From Acidimicrobiia bacterium (GTDB lineage: Bacteria > Actinomycetota > Acidimicrobiia > Spongiisociales > UBA5794), in assembly GCA_030064765.1 (NCBI GenBank), contig JASJEG010000050.1, positions 1 to 41,932 on the forward strand: 41,932 nucleotides of DNA, read 5' to 3'. Positions within the stretch are counted from its first letter, which is position 1. Every line of letters begins with the position of its first letter. Shown here piece after piece: positions 15,242 to 24,129 of this stretch. The notes beneath the pieces were generated by a model. It saw nothing but the letters and a program-made list of their open reading frames with translations, made no database searches and was not told the DNA's origin. The translations under genes and the position numbers were made by a program.

Positions 15242-16344
15242 GGCTTTGCCTCTAGCGGGTCATCGGAGGAATTGCGTCGCGTCCGGCTCCACCACAACCA
15301 AGACAGTGCGCCGAGCGGTACCAGCAAGACCCAGCTGAAGAGTCTATAGATGATGGCCGCCGCAGCGATGTGCCCGGCGAGTCCCGCGTTGCTTTCAGCG
15401 GTGAGGAGGGCGACGTATGCGGCTTCGGCAATACCGAGCCCGGAAGGTGTGATTGGAACCGAAGTCAGTAGTTGGACAAGGGCAAACGCCGCAAAAACTG
15501 AGACCCAGTCGAGATCACCCGAGCGAATGCCGACCACCCGCACTGAAACCAGCAAGATGGCAAAAAGCCCGGCCTGGCCCAGTGCGGCCGCACCGGCTGC
15601 CAGATGTGTCCGGGTGCGCACCACGTCGCCGGTGCGATCGCGAAAGTGGGCGGCCCTGTCGGCCAAGTCGGCCGCCAGGGTCTCCGGGGTCTTGATCCGG
15701 AACCAGGACGCAACTCTTCTGGCGGCTATTCCGGCAGCGTGACCCAGCCGGCGGGCGGTCGTTTCCGAACGGAGCAGCAGGAAGATGAGGAACACGCCGC
15801 CGACGAGGATTCCTCCGGCGATGACTGCCAGCGTCTCGAGCTGGGCATTCGACCGGCCGAACGCCACGAACAGCACTGCGGCGACAACCGGAAGAGCGAC
15901 CTTGGCAAAGGTCGTGTATAGGAAGACCAGGATCACTGACGCGCTCGTTTGGGCACCCGAGTATCCCCAGCTACGGAACATCGCATAGCGGGCGGCCAGG
16001 TCAGAAGGACCCGGTACGACACTGGCAGCGGCTGCGGGCGCCAGGAAACCCGGCAACGCCTTAGCCCATCGCAGTTTGGGAGTGGACGCCATCAACAGGA
16101 GCGGTTCGATTGCAACCCGGATCGCCGAAATCGCAATCAGCCACGCCCAATCGCCGTTGTCGAGGTCGGCGATGGCTTCGGCCACGTCGCTCCACGCAAC
16201 GAGTCGGGTGAACAGCAGCCAGAGCACGATGGCGACGACTGCCAGGCCGGTAACACGAAGCGCAACGTCTCGCCAGATGTTGCGGGTCGGCTCGGTCGTC
16301 TCCTGATCTCCCGTCACGCCCACGAGTTCCTCACGATCAGCCAT
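15238..16344 (-). CDS. Flippase-like (LPG synthase transmembrane/YbhN) protein
   Basis: This 368-residue membrane protein has about eight helices and the UPF0104 signature near the C-terminus (SVPITPSGLGIAEAAYVALL), the same domain that ends the downstream 790-residue protein. It lacks the soluble lysyltransferase domain of MprF, so it is not an aminoacyl-lipid synthase; a lipid flippase-like role is the usual inference. ATG 16344 lies 31 nt inside the preceding CPBP gene and its stop overlaps the next start. It is thus the third gene of a tightly coupled four-gene run. Confidence 0.88.
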   Translation of the reverse strand: MADREELVGVTGDQETTEPTRNIWRDVALRVTGLAVVAIVLWLLFTRLVAWSDVAEAIADLDNGDWAWLIAISAIRVAIEPLLLMASTPKLRWAKALPGFLAPAAAASVVPGPSDLAARYAMFRSWGYSGAQTSASVILVFLYTTFAKVALPVVAAVLFVAFGRSNAQLETLAVIAGGILVGGVFLIFLLLRSETTARRLGHAAGIAARRVASWFRIKTPETLAADLADRAAHFRDRTGDVVRTRTHLAAGAAALGQAGLFAILLVSVRVVGIRSGDLDWVSVFAAFALVQLLTSVPITPSGLGIAEAAYVALLTAESNAGLAGHIAAAAIIYRLFSWVLLVPLGALSWLWWSRTRRNSSDDPLEAKP

Positions 16345-17078
16345 CCGGCGAAGTATGCCGTTGCGTTCAATCCCCAGTGCGCCAGCACCGGTGCGGCCAA
16401 GCTCCCGCTGCGCAGCCGCAACCAGGCAAAGCCCATGCCGGCGAAGCCGGTCACGATCACCTGGCCGGCAACCGAAACCACACCCATGAACCCGGTGGCG
16501 GCCTGGGTTACCGTCGTCGTCTCCAGCGCGTCAACCCCCGGCAGCACGTGCCACAGACCAAACAGCGCCGATGACAAGACTGCGGCGCGGAATGGGGAGT
16601 ACCAGGCAAGCAGGAGGCCGAGGAGGACGGCCCGGAAGGCGATCTCCTCGCCGAGAGCCGTAACGAGCGGGATCCGGACCAGGACCTCGACGAGCATTTC
16701 CCCGGTTGCGATCCCAAGGAAGCGATCGTCGCCGAGGGCACTGCGCGATGCCGGTACCAGCGCCGCCAGCAAAATCGCAGCCGCAACGATGAACACTATG
16801 ACCAGGCCGTAGCGAACACCATCGCGCAGGGCCGCCGGAGCCAGGCCGAGACGTTTCCAATCGGCACCGGAGCGGTGGGCGATGAGGAGCAGTAGGAGAG
16901 CACCTGAGCTCACGACGGCATACGCCGCAACATCGGGTACTACGAGGTTGACGGTCAAGTTCCACAGGAAGAGAACGGCAACCGCAAGAAGCTCGAAGCT
17001 CGGCCACCGCTGGGGGCGCAACGCCGGCGCGTCGAACCATGAGGGATCCAGCCACTTCGATTGAGTTCGGTCGCTCAC
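16314..17078 (-). CDS. CPBP family intramembrane glutamic protease
   Basis: This 254-residue protein with about seven helices has all the motifs of the CPBP (Rce1-like/ABI) family: EE followed by R (ALGEEIAFRA, Glu144-Glu145, Arg149), FGLWH with His177, and HWGLN with His234 and Asn238. These residues form the intramembrane active site, so it should be active; bacterial substrates are mostly unknown. GTG 17078 follows the stop of the upstream membrane-hydrolase gene by one base, implying coupled translation. It sits between that hydrolase and two flippase-like genes. Confidence 0.92.
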   Translation of the reverse strand: MSDRTQSKWLDPSWFDAPALRPQRWPSFELLAVAVLFLWNLTVNLVVPDVAAYAVVSSGALLLLLIAHRSGADWKRLGLAPAALRDGVRYGLVIVFIVAAAILLAALVPASRSALGDDRFLGIATGEMLVEVLVRIPLVTALGEEIAFRAVLLGLLLAWYSPFRAAVLSSALFGLWHVLPGVDALETTTVTQAATGFMGVVSVAGQVIVTGFAGMGFAWLRLRSGSLAAPVLAHWGLNATAYFAGWLIVRNSWA

Positions 17079-17079
17079 A

Positions 17080-19125
17080 TCAGCTTTCTGCGCTGCTGGG
17101 CTTGGGCCGGTTCAAGACCGTCTTCCAGCGGGCACCCCGGGTCCGCGCTTCCTGCAACGGCACGCCTCCGGCCATGGTGGCCGGGGCGGCTTGCTGTGCC
17201 GGCGGCGGCGGGGCCTCGTCGGCGGTGGCCGCCTTGCGGCGCTCGGTCCGTTCCACTTCCAGCTTTCGCAGCAGATCCTCCACCCTCTCCATCTGCTCCT
17301 CGGAAACGGGTGGGAACTCGTACGCCATGTGGACGAATTGGGCCGTGTCCGCCCGGTAGTCGTGACCGAAGGAGAGGAACTCACCGGGGATCGTGACCAT
17401 GGCGTTAGCCGCGTCGATGGCGGTCTGCCAGAAGGTCACGATCGGGATCCAATCCATGCTCTCGGCGACACCGCGACCTCTCTCGCCGTCCTCGGACAGC
17501 CAGGAAGGTCGTTGGATTGCAATGTCGGGGACCAATTGGGCGATGGGATCATTGTCGTGGGACAGGATGATCGCGCGCAGCTTGGAGCGGTCGTCGTCGC
17601 TCAAGGTGGCAAGCTGCTCCGGGTGGTCGAATACCCCGACCGTGCCCGGTGGTACCAGAGAGCTCGAGCCGCGGGCCATGCCGTTGCGCGACCACTTGGC
17701 CAGTCCGGGGAGCCCGAACCACAAAGCCTTGTCGATCCCGTAGTGGTCGAAACCGCCGATTCCTTGATACATCACGACATCGGACGATGCCCACGCCCCC
17801 AGACTCTCGCCGAAGACCAGCACCTTGGGCCGTTTCTCGGGTGGCATCGCCTGCAACCGCTGCTTGACCCCCCACAGCAGTAGTCGGAACTGGGCGCGCC
17901 CAGTGGCGACCTTCTGGATGGACAGGAATGAGGGGAAGCGCCCGTACTGGATACAGCAGGTGGCGATATCGCCGCGGCTGAGCAGCTCGGCCGCTTCGAT
18001 CATGGTGTGGTCGACCCAGCCGGTCCCGGTGGGAGCCACCAACAGGAGATACTTCCGGTCGAAGGCACCGGTTCGATCGAGTTCAGCAAGCGCCAGCTCG
18101 GCGCGACCGGTCGGATAGACAGGCTCGGTGTTGTAGCCGATATAGACCCGGATCGGCTGGGCCGCCGCCGGTTCTTGCATCACTTCTTCGATCAGTTCTG
18201 GGGTGGCGACATCGTTGACGTAGCGTCTGCCCTGCTGTCCCAAGTCCTCGAAGTCGACGATGCTCTCTTCGTGGCCCGACATGAGCGGGCTGGGCGGTGG
18301 CGTGGCGTAGCCGGGATCCACCTTCTCGTTGGCACGTCCGATGTAGCCGACTCCGGCGTTGTAGAGCGTGGATAGGCCGAAGGACCACAATCCGGCATTG
18401 GCGACGCGGGCGAGGACGTTCTTGGTGAGTCCGGGGCCCATCCAGCTGACCAACATGTTGCGGGTCCCGATGTAGCCGCGGGCCGCACCCGTCCCAACCA
18501 CGGTCACAACGGTGGCAACTCCTACCGCACCGGGGAGCGCTTCCTTCTGGGGAACCGGCCAGCGTTCGATTTCCTTCTTGCGCTGGGCTATCCGCTGAGC
18601 TGCCCAGTAGCCGACACCGGCCAGAGCCAGGGCACTGATCGCGGCGGGACGCGTTGCCTTTTGCGCAGGAAACCGCCGCTGCGCGTACTTGCCAAGGTCG
18701 TAGATCGCTCCACCGACGGCTGCAACCCGCAGCAGGCTGCCGGTGGTGCGGGCGCCGGCCTGGTAGAGAGTTTCGTCCTCACTTTCGGGTGTTTGCCCCA
18801 GCGCAACGCCGACGCCGGCGGTGACCGCCCTGGCGCCCAGCCGGACCGGAAGCGAGGCGGTCGGTGGCACGACTCTGTTGATGCCACCCTCGACAACGCC
18901 TGTGATAGCGCGGGCGGCGAGAACGTTCATTCCCGCAACGACGCCCTGCAACGTCGAGGTCCGCGGCATCAAGGAAGGGCCAAAGGAGTCGAGGAAGGCT
19001 CGGGTTTCCAGCGGCGACGACGGGCTGCCGAAGAGGGGATTGAGCCACCGGGCGACGCGTTGCGAGGTGTCGGACTCGAGCAGCGCTTTCCCAAATCGGC
19101 GCGGCAATGCTGATCTAGTTGTCAT
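17080..19125 (-). CDS. Membrane-anchored alpha/beta-hydrolase (Abhydrolase_9 type)
   Basis: This 681-residue protein has several helices in its first 265 residues and then an alpha/beta-hydrolase domain of the Abhydrolase_9 type familiar from mycobacteria. The nucleophile elbow GESLGAW is at 439-445 (Ser441), a likely acid lies in SHDNDPIAQ (about 523-530), and the likely His is in FGHDYR (about 588). The C-terminus is a charged then Ala/Pro-rich tail. The function is unknown; a lipid or ester substrate in the envelope is plausible. It heads a four-gene run with CPBP and two flippase-like genes. A palindromic repeat lies in the 134-nt gap upstream. Confidence 0.88.
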   Translation of the reverse strand: MTTRSALPRRFGKALLESDTSQRVARWLNPLFGSPSSPLETRAFLDSFGPSLMPRTSTLQGVVAGMNVLAARAITGVVEGGINRVVPPTASLPVRLGARAVTAGVGVALGQTPESEDETLYQAGARTTGSLLRVAAVGGAIYDLGKYAQRRFPAQKATRPAAISALALAGVGYWAAQRIAQRKKEIERWPVPQKEALPGAVGVATVVTVVGTGAARGYIGTRNMLVSWMGPGLTKNVLARVANAGLWSFGLSTLYNAGVGYIGRANEKVDPGYATPPPSPLMSGHEESIVDFEDLGQQGRRYVNDVATPELIEEVMQEPAAAQPIRVYIGYNTEPVYPTGRAELALAELDRTGAFDRKYLLLVAPTGTGWVDHTMIEAAELLSRGDIATCCIQYGRFPSFLSIQKVATGRAQFRLLLWGVKQRLQAMPPEKRPKVLVFGESLGAWASSDVVMYQGIGGFDHYGIDKALWFGLPGLAKWSRNGMARGSSSLVPPGTVGVFDHPEQLATLSDDDRSKLRAIILSHDNDPIAQLVPDIAIQRPSWLSEDGERGRGVAESMDWIPIVTFWQTAIDAANAMVTIPGEFLSFGHDYRADTAQFVHMAYEFPPVSEEQMERVEDLLRKLEVERTERRKAATADEAPPPPAQQAAPATMAGGVPLQEARTRGARWKTVLNRPKPSSAES

Positions 19126-19192
19126 CCTCAGGTCATCCTCTCAACCGAGCTTCCAACGGGCGATTCTTCCCGACATTAGGTGACCCCATTCC

Positions 19193-19240
19193 GTTCTTGC
19201 GTACATGACGGCCGATATGCGCCGCCAGTTACGCAAGAAC
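19193..19240. repeat. 48-nt palindromic dispersed repeat, copy 2
   Basis: This has the same arms and length as the element at 5943-5990 (GTTCTTGCGTA/TACGCAAGAAC), with about six differences confined to the core. It lies 19 nt beyond the stop of the minus-strand gene ending at 19260, a position matching that of copy 1. Confidence 0.85.
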
Positions 19241-19259
19241 GTGGAGTCAGGGGCGGTCG

Positions 19260-20600
19260 TCAAGGCTCGGTTGCCGGGACCTCGTCTTGGGTCGCCAATC
19301 GGCTCACGTACCAGAGGTAGGCGCCGAGCAGCAGACCCACGATCAGGAAGCTCACCAGGTTGATTCCGACTCGCCACCAAATGATCAGGGCGGCCGCAAT
19401 ACCACCGGCGATGAAGGCGTCGCTGTGGGCTGCAACAACCCGGTCGATTCTGGCCAGGACGCCCGACTCAGACTTCCTCTGCCGCAGAGCCTCCAGCCAG
19501 GCGGGCCGACCCGCCAGGTAGGCAGATAGTCCGACGATGACCGCGACGGTTATGAAGACCCACCACACCGCCCTCAGGTTGGCGAATACCGCATCGAAGA
19601 GGACTTCAGCAGCGGCTTGTTCGGGTGGCCCTGGGATCGCCGCATCGAGGGCAGCGAGCACGTTTCGCTTGACGATGGCGGCCACCAGCAGGGCAACCAC
19701 GCTGCCAATCGCCAGCTGAACGAGCGTGCGTCGTCTCTTGCCGGTTACGAGTAGCGCAGCAAACCCGAACGCGATCGTCGCCACGATGGCCAGGATGGCG
19801 GCACGGTCGAGAGTACGTGCCAGCCCTTGCCAGTTCTCGAGACGCTCCTCGCTCATCACGGTTACCTGAGCAAAATCGTCGGGGAGCACTGTGCCGAGCG
19901 CCTCACCCAACTTGGCGAGAGCGTCCTCCCGCACCCCTACATACGTTGCCCCCGACAGGTTGAGCGAATCGATCACCGAAGTCAGGATCCCTTCCCCGAA
20001 CACATGTCCAATCGCTTGCTCTACCAAGGGCAAGATGTTCCATCGCACCTCCCCGGCGACGATGGACACGTTCTCCAACTCGTCAACGTCATCTTGGATC
20101 AACGCCACCGCCCCACGGTGGGCGAACGCAATTGCCTCCGGCAGTCGCTGCTGGAACCCGTCGGAAGCGACCAGGTTGGTGACGGATTCCTCGATCCGTC
20201 GTTCAATTGGTTCCGCAATCGGCTCCGCCAGGCTGGCGAAACTCGGCAGTTCAATCCTGCTCAGCAACGCCCGCTGGGTCGGACCAAGGTCAAGCACGTC
20301 CGCCAGCGTTTCAGAGAGATAGGTGTCGATCGCGCCCAATCTGGTTTCGAGACGACCCTCGATGTCGAGCGCCAGTGTCGTCTGCTCAGAGAGGACGTCG
20401 CTGATGACGGTCACGACCTCTTCGCTGGTCAGCGTGACGTCGACCACCTCGATGAACGTGTCTGTGTCGAAGAGTGTGCTCCTGACCCACCCGCCGACAA
20501 GCGAGACGACAACGCCGAGCGAGGCGAGGATCACCAGGATGGTGGTTGCCACCGACCTGGTTCGCCTCATTCGAGCGTCCCGTTGGGAGGACTCCGTCAC
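19260..20600 (-). CDS. Membrane protein with large extracytoplasmic domain, coupled to HerA-like ATPase
   Basis: The 446-residue protein has a first helix at about 17-38. A soluble, helix-rich region of some 225 residues follows (conserved-looking RSTLFDTDTFIEVVDVTLTS start) and probably lies outside the cytoplasm. Four to six helices between about 265 and 435 complete it. I recognise the arrangement from unnamed actinobacterial membrane proteins but no characterised family. The GTG start overlaps the stop of the HerA-like gene as GTGA, so the two are likely produced together. No enzymatic motif is visible. Confidence 0.8.
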   Translation of the reverse strand: MTESSQRDARMRRTRSVATTILVILASLGVVVSLVGGWVRSTLFDTDTFIEVVDVTLTSEEVVTVISDVLSEQTTLALDIEGRLETRLGAIDTYLSETLADVLDLGPTQRALLSRIELPSFASLAEPIAEPIERRIEESVTNLVASDGFQQRLPEAIAFAHRGAVALIQDDVDELENVSIVAGEVRWNILPLVEQAIGHVFGEGILTSVIDSLNLSGATYVGVREDALAKLGEALGTVLPDDFAQVTVMSEERLENWQGLARTLDRAAILAIVATIAFGFAALLVTGKRRRTLVQLAIGSVVALLVAAIVKRNVLAALDAAIPGPPEQAAAEVLFDAVFANLRAVWWVFITVAVIVGLSAYLAGRPAWLEALRQRKSESGVLARIDRVVAAHSDAFIAGGIAAALIIWWRVGINLVSFLIVGLLLGAYLWYVSRLATQDEVPATEP

Positions 20601-22231
20601 TCTTGTCGCTCTTTCGCCCAGGTTGAAGCCACATCGCCGCCTCCTTCGAGGCTGAGGCGGCCCTCGAACTTGGTAAGAGTCGGGGTCGGTGAGATCTTGC
20701 CGGCCAGCAACGCCCTACCGAGTGTGAATCCGGTGGACTGCTCCAGCAGACGGGGCGGAACGAAAGAGAACGTGTCACTCAGGTGGGCGACGTCGGCCAG
20801 CGAGTTCATCCGCATCAGGATCAGGTTGTCACATTGCGACAGCACGTTTGGATGCAGCTTCTGCGGTCGCTGCGTCGACAGCAGCAGATAGATGCCGAAC
20901 TTGCGGCCTTCACCCGCAATCCGCACGACGTGTTCCGTTGCCAGCGCCTGGAGGTCGTTGTCGGGTTCGGCGGGACATACGTTGTGGGCTTCGTCGATGA
21001 CCACCAAAACGGGCTGGCGCTCCTCGCGCTTGCGCCATAGGCGGCCCAGGAGGCTCATAGCGACGACGCTCTGCTCTGCCGAAGACCCGAGACCTCCCAC
21101 GTCGAGGATCAGACCACGCCAATCATCGGCCAGGTGATCGCCGAGGGCACTTGCCGCACCTTCGGCCCACACGTCCCAGCCGGCCACACCGAGGTTGTCG
21201 AGCCGCAAACCGATCTGGCGGGCATCCTCATCGAGCGTTTCGAGGGCGGCCCGGCGCACGTCCCCAAGGGTGTAGCGGCCATCGCCGAGACTCTCGGCAA
21301 TCCGCCAATACGCACTGAACTCCTCCCGATCCTGCAGCGGATCGAGTCGCAGCACTGCCGCCTGCTCATGGGGGGTCAGTTCGCTGAATCTGATCTGCAG
21401 GGGGGTCTCCGCATCACCGGGGCGCAAGATCCGCAAACCTGCGGTGGCCGCGTTGTAGCGACGCTCCAGCTCGGCGTAACCGTCCTCGCTCGTCGGCCCC
21501 GACAGTGTCTTGTCGAAGCCTTGCTTACCCCGCATCTGGCCGAGCTTCACGAAATCGGAGTTGGGGTCGATGATGATCATCGGGAGTGAAGTGTCGAGCA
21601 GCAGCCGCTCGAGGACTACTCCGAGCGAGAAAGTCTTGCCCGATCCGGATTGGCCGCAGAGGAACGTGTGTCGGTTGAAGCCACCGGGGCGGAGGGTGGT
21701 ACGCACCTCGGGGGAGGCAAAAGGGGACCATCCGATGTCGAGACCGGCGGCGCCTCTCCCTGCCGACTCCATGAACTGCTCGACCAACTCGACCGGAGCG
21801 ATGGCCATGTCGGCTCTGTCAAAGACATCGTCGTGATGGGTCCCGCCGAGCTCGTCGTCCGAGATCCGCGCCAGCAGTGTGCCGCCGCCAACGACTGTGC
21901 GTTGCTCCAACTGGATCTCGGCCTGCGACACCCGGGCTGCGCCCACCTCAACTTCGGGTACGTCGATCATGACCCGGGCCCCGCGCCGGAGGTCGGCCGA
22001 TCGGTCGGTTACTTGGCCCAGGTAACTCCGGCCATCCTGAGTCTCGATCGTGACGAAACCGCCCAGCGGCACCGGCACATCGAGTGAGGTGACAAATTCG
22101 AAGGTCTGGCCGTTGATGGAGGTGACTGCGGTCTCAACGGCTGTGCCGCCCTGGAGCTCGTTCCGCAGCTTCGCCACATCAGATTGCGCAGTGCTGAAAT
22201 CGACCTGAGGTTCGGGCGTTTCTTCCGTCAT
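20597..22231 (-). CDS. HerA-like/DUF87 ATPase
   Basis: This 544-residue P-loop ATPase of the HerA-FtsK superfamily has an N-terminal beta-barrel-like HAS region (about 35-125). Walker A GQSGSGKT is at 193-200, Walker B VVIDEAHN at about 410-417, and the sensor segment LSTQRPQKL at about 451-459. HerA relatives are hexameric DNA translocases; archaeal ones pair with the nuclease NurA and several bacterial ones with defence effectors. No NurA, SIR2 or other nuclease gene is next to it; the coupled partner is a membrane protein. ATG 22231 has GGAG about nine bases upstream. The role is uncertain: DNA translocation near the membrane, or a non-DNA function. Confidence 0.88.
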   Translation of the reverse strand: MTEETPEPQVDFSTAQSDVAKLRNELQGGTAVETAVTSINGQTFEFVTSLDVPVPLGGFVTIETQDGRSYLGQVTDRSADLRRGARVMIDVPEVEVGAARVSQAEIQLEQRTVVGGGTLLARISDDELGGTHHDDVFDRADMAIAPVELVEQFMESAGRGAAGLDIGWSPFASPEVRTTLRPGGFNRHTFLCGQSGSGKTFSLGVVLERLLLDTSLPMIIIDPNSDFVKLGQMRGKQGFDKTLSGPTSEDGYAELERRYNAATAGLRILRPGDAETPLQIRFSELTPHEQAAVLRLDPLQDREEFSAYWRIAESLGDGRYTLGDVRRAALETLDEDARQIGLRLDNLGVAGWDVWAEGAASALGDHLADDWRGLILDVGGLGSSAEQSVVAMSLLGRLWRKREERQPVLVVIDEAHNVCPAEPDNDLQALATEHVVRIAGEGRKFGIYLLLSTQRPQKLHPNVLSQCDNLILMRMNSLADVAHLSDTFSFVPPRLLEQSTGFTLGRALLAGKISPTPTLTKFEGRLSLEGGGDVASTWAKERQE

Positions 22232-22332
22232 TTCTCACTCTCCGCTCGACGATCGCATCAAGATACACCAGCCGAGCTAGCCGTCTCCTGTCCGCTAGGC
22301 TCGGCCGCAGTCGATTCCCCAAGGGAGATGTA

Positions 22333-22839
22333 ATGGAGTTTGGCCCGCTTCAGCTTTTTGTCATCGGTTTCACCGATCCGCAGCTCGACGGCAGCGTCCT
22401 GGAAGCGCTGGAAGATGCCAGCAACGCCGGGTTGATCCGAGTGGTTGATCTGCTGGGTGTTTACAAGGATGAAGATGGCAACGTCCTGGCCGCCGAGATG
22501 AGTGAGCTCACCGAGGACGAAGCGATCTCCTACGGAGCCTGGGTTGGTGCCCTCATCGGGCTCGGAGCAGGCGGCGAGGCCGGAGCGGAGATGGGAGCCA
22601 TCGTCGGTGCAGTGAGCGCCATGGACGAATACGAGTACGGGCTGGACGAGGAGGCGCTGTCGACTATCGCTGAGGACATCCCTGCTGGGGGCGCCGGCTT
22701 GATGTTGGTCGTTGAGCACCAGTGGATGATCCCGATGCGCGACGCCATGCGGGCCCAGGGCGGCATCCTCATCGCCCAGGACTTCCTCAACCCGGAGACT
22801 CTCATCGCCTTTGGCGCCGAGGCTGCTCTGGAGGGCTAA
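22333..22839 (+). CDS. DUF6325/DUF1269-like protein
   Basis: This acidic 168-residue protein has an N-terminal alpha/beta region (LQLFVIGFTDPQLDG), a Gly-rich hydrophobic hairpin (GALIGLGAGGEAG, then GAIVGAVSAM), and a C-terminal segment with LMLVVEHQWMIPMRDAM. The layout parallels the DUF1269 protein at 10531-11022, which suggests a distant paralogue in the DUF6325 group. No function is known. ATG 22333 follows GGGAG at good distance, and a TAGGCT hexamer 37 nt upstream may be the -10. The stop overlaps that of the convergent MscS gene by 4 nt. Confidence 0.8.
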   Translation: MEFGPLQLFVIGFTDPQLDGSVLEALEDASNAGLIRVVDLLGVYKDEDGNVLAAEMSELTEDEAISYGAWVGALIGLGAGGEAGAEMGAIVGAVSAMDEYEYGLDEEALSTIAEDIPAGGAGLMLVVEHQWMIPMRDAMRAQGGILIAQDFLNPETLIAFGAEAALEG

Positions 22840-23705
22840 CTCAACCCGGGGAGGGCCGGCTCGCCGTCGGCGTCTCCCTGCCAAAGCACGCGCTGCGGGA
22901 AGGCGATCTCGATGTCGCGCTCATCGAGCGCACGCTTGATAGCGACCGCTACTTCGTGGCGAATCGTCCACCCCGCCCTGATTTGCGGTTCATGCCAGAA
23001 CCGCACTCGGGCGTTGATGGTGGAGTCGGCAAACTCGTGGATGAAAGCCTCGGGGGGCGGTTCCTGGATCACTCCTGGTGCCGCAGCAACGGCGCTGATC
23101 ATCACCTCGACTGCTTCGGCCAGGTTGGTGTCGTATGCCAGGCCCACGTCGATGACACTGCGGCGCTGGGGGCCGTCGGTGAAGTTGGTGATAGGAGATT
23201 CGAGGACTGTGCTGTTGGGTATGTGCACGGTGCGCCCATCCATCGTCCTGATGACCACGGTGCGGGCGGTGAGTTCCTTCACCTCACCCTCGACACCGGC
23301 GACGGAGATCTGGTCGCCAACTTCGATCGGGCGCTGCAGCTGGAGGGTCAATCCGGCAGCGAAGTTCTCCAGGAACGGTCGCAGCGCCACGGCCACAATG
23401 ACTGCGGCAACACCAAGACCCGCCATCAGCGGGATGAAGTCGATCCCCAACACTCGCAAGGAGCCGACCAAACCAAAGAAGACGATTAGCCACGAGCTGA
23501 TGCGGGCACTTGCCGCCCATAGCGCCGGCGATCCGATGTCGACTCGACCGGCCAGTTGGCGCAGGCCGCGTCGGGCGAACCTTGCGAGAACGATCGAGGC
23601 GATGAAGACCACGATGGCGATCCCGAGCGACAGCCAATCGAGGTTCAGCGGTTCGAGCGAATCGGCGATCTGCTCCAGCTCAGAACTCTGCGCCTCAGTC
23701 TGCAA
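22836..23705 (-). CDS. Small-conductance mechanosensitive channel (MscS family)
   Basis: This 289-residue MscS-type channel would open under membrane tension and release solutes on osmotic down-shock. It has an N-terminal helix at about 22-40, further helices at about 65-100 and the pore-lining region GLGVAAVIVAVALRPFLENFAAG. The beta-domain follows with GDQISVAGVEGEVKEL and RTMDGRTVHIPNSTV, then the mixed C-terminal domain. The track starts at GTG 23711. However, GGGAGGTGATC, an unusually full match to the 16S rRNA anti-Shine-Dalgarno sequence, covers that GTG, so TTG 23705, five bases after GGAGG, is the better start. A second MscS protein, with a C-terminal nucleotide-binding-like domain, is at 36554-38080. 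Confidence 0.92.
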   Translation of the reverse strand: MQTEAQSSELEQIADSLEPLNLDWLSLGIAIVVFIASIVLARFARRGLRQLAGRVDIGSPALWAASARISSWLIVFFGLVGSLRVLGIDFIPLMAGLGVAAVIVAVALRPFLENFAAGLTLQLQRPIEVGDQISVAGVEGEVKELTARTVVIRTMDGRTVHIPNSTVLESPITNFTDGPQRRSVIDVGLAYDTNLAEAVEVMISAVAAAPGVIQEPPPEAFIHEFADSTINARVRFWHEPQIRAGWTIRHEVAVAIKRALDERDIEIAFPQRVLWQGDADGEPALPGLS

Positions 23706-23840
23706 GATCACCTCCCGGTGCTGAGCAACGCTCCGGATCGTACCGCTGGGAGCCGCAGGTCCTAGGGATTAAGAAACTGCTCCGGCGCGAAGAGGCTTCC
23801 TCTAAGCTGACCACCCTCAGTCACCGAGAAAGGGTCTCCG

Positions 23841-24110
23841 ATGCCTCCGATGAGACGACAGATGCGCCGCACCGCCCGGCGTACCTCGCGCCGCACTGCC
23901 CGCCGGGTCAGCCGCCGCCAGGACATGATGTCTGCCGCTGCCGCCCCGCCGCCCGAGCCGGCACCAGCACCGCAGGCTGCCCCGCCGCCCGCCCCGGCAC
24001 CGGCAGCAGATCCCTACGAAGAGCTCAAGAAACTCGGCGAGCTGCATGCCCAGGGCATCCTCACCGACGAGGAATTTGCCGCCCAGAAGGCCAAGATCCT
24101 CGGCAGCTGA
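23841..24110 (+). CDS. Arg-rich small SHOCT protein
   Basis: This 89-residue protein has three parts. A very basic N-terminus has recurring TARRxSRR units (about residues 5-27). An Ala/Pro-rich linker spans about 30-58. A C-terminal SHOCT motif (about 60-88, ELKKLGELHAQGILTDEEFAAQKAKIL) completes it. There is no membrane helix, unlike the other SHOCT protein here. The Arg-rich end could bind nucleic acid or acidic lipid, which is inference. ATG 23841 is preceded by GAAAGGG. It stands between the MscS and HdeD-type genes. Confidence 0.85.
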   Translation: MPPMRRQMRRTARRTSRRTARRVSRRQDMMSAAAAPPPEPAPAPQAAPPPAPAPAADPYEELKKLGELHAQGILTDEEFAAQKAKILGS

Positions 24111-24129
24111 GACGAACGGTCGTTTCTTT

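Noticed and set aside
15238-16344. MprF lysylphosphatidylglycerol synthase
   Set aside because: The soluble aminoacyl-transferase domain is missing; only the flippase-like membrane domain is encoded.
20597-22231. HerA-based antiphage defence system
   Set aside because: No SIR2, DUF4297, NurA or other effector gene is adjacent; the only coupled gene is a membrane protein.
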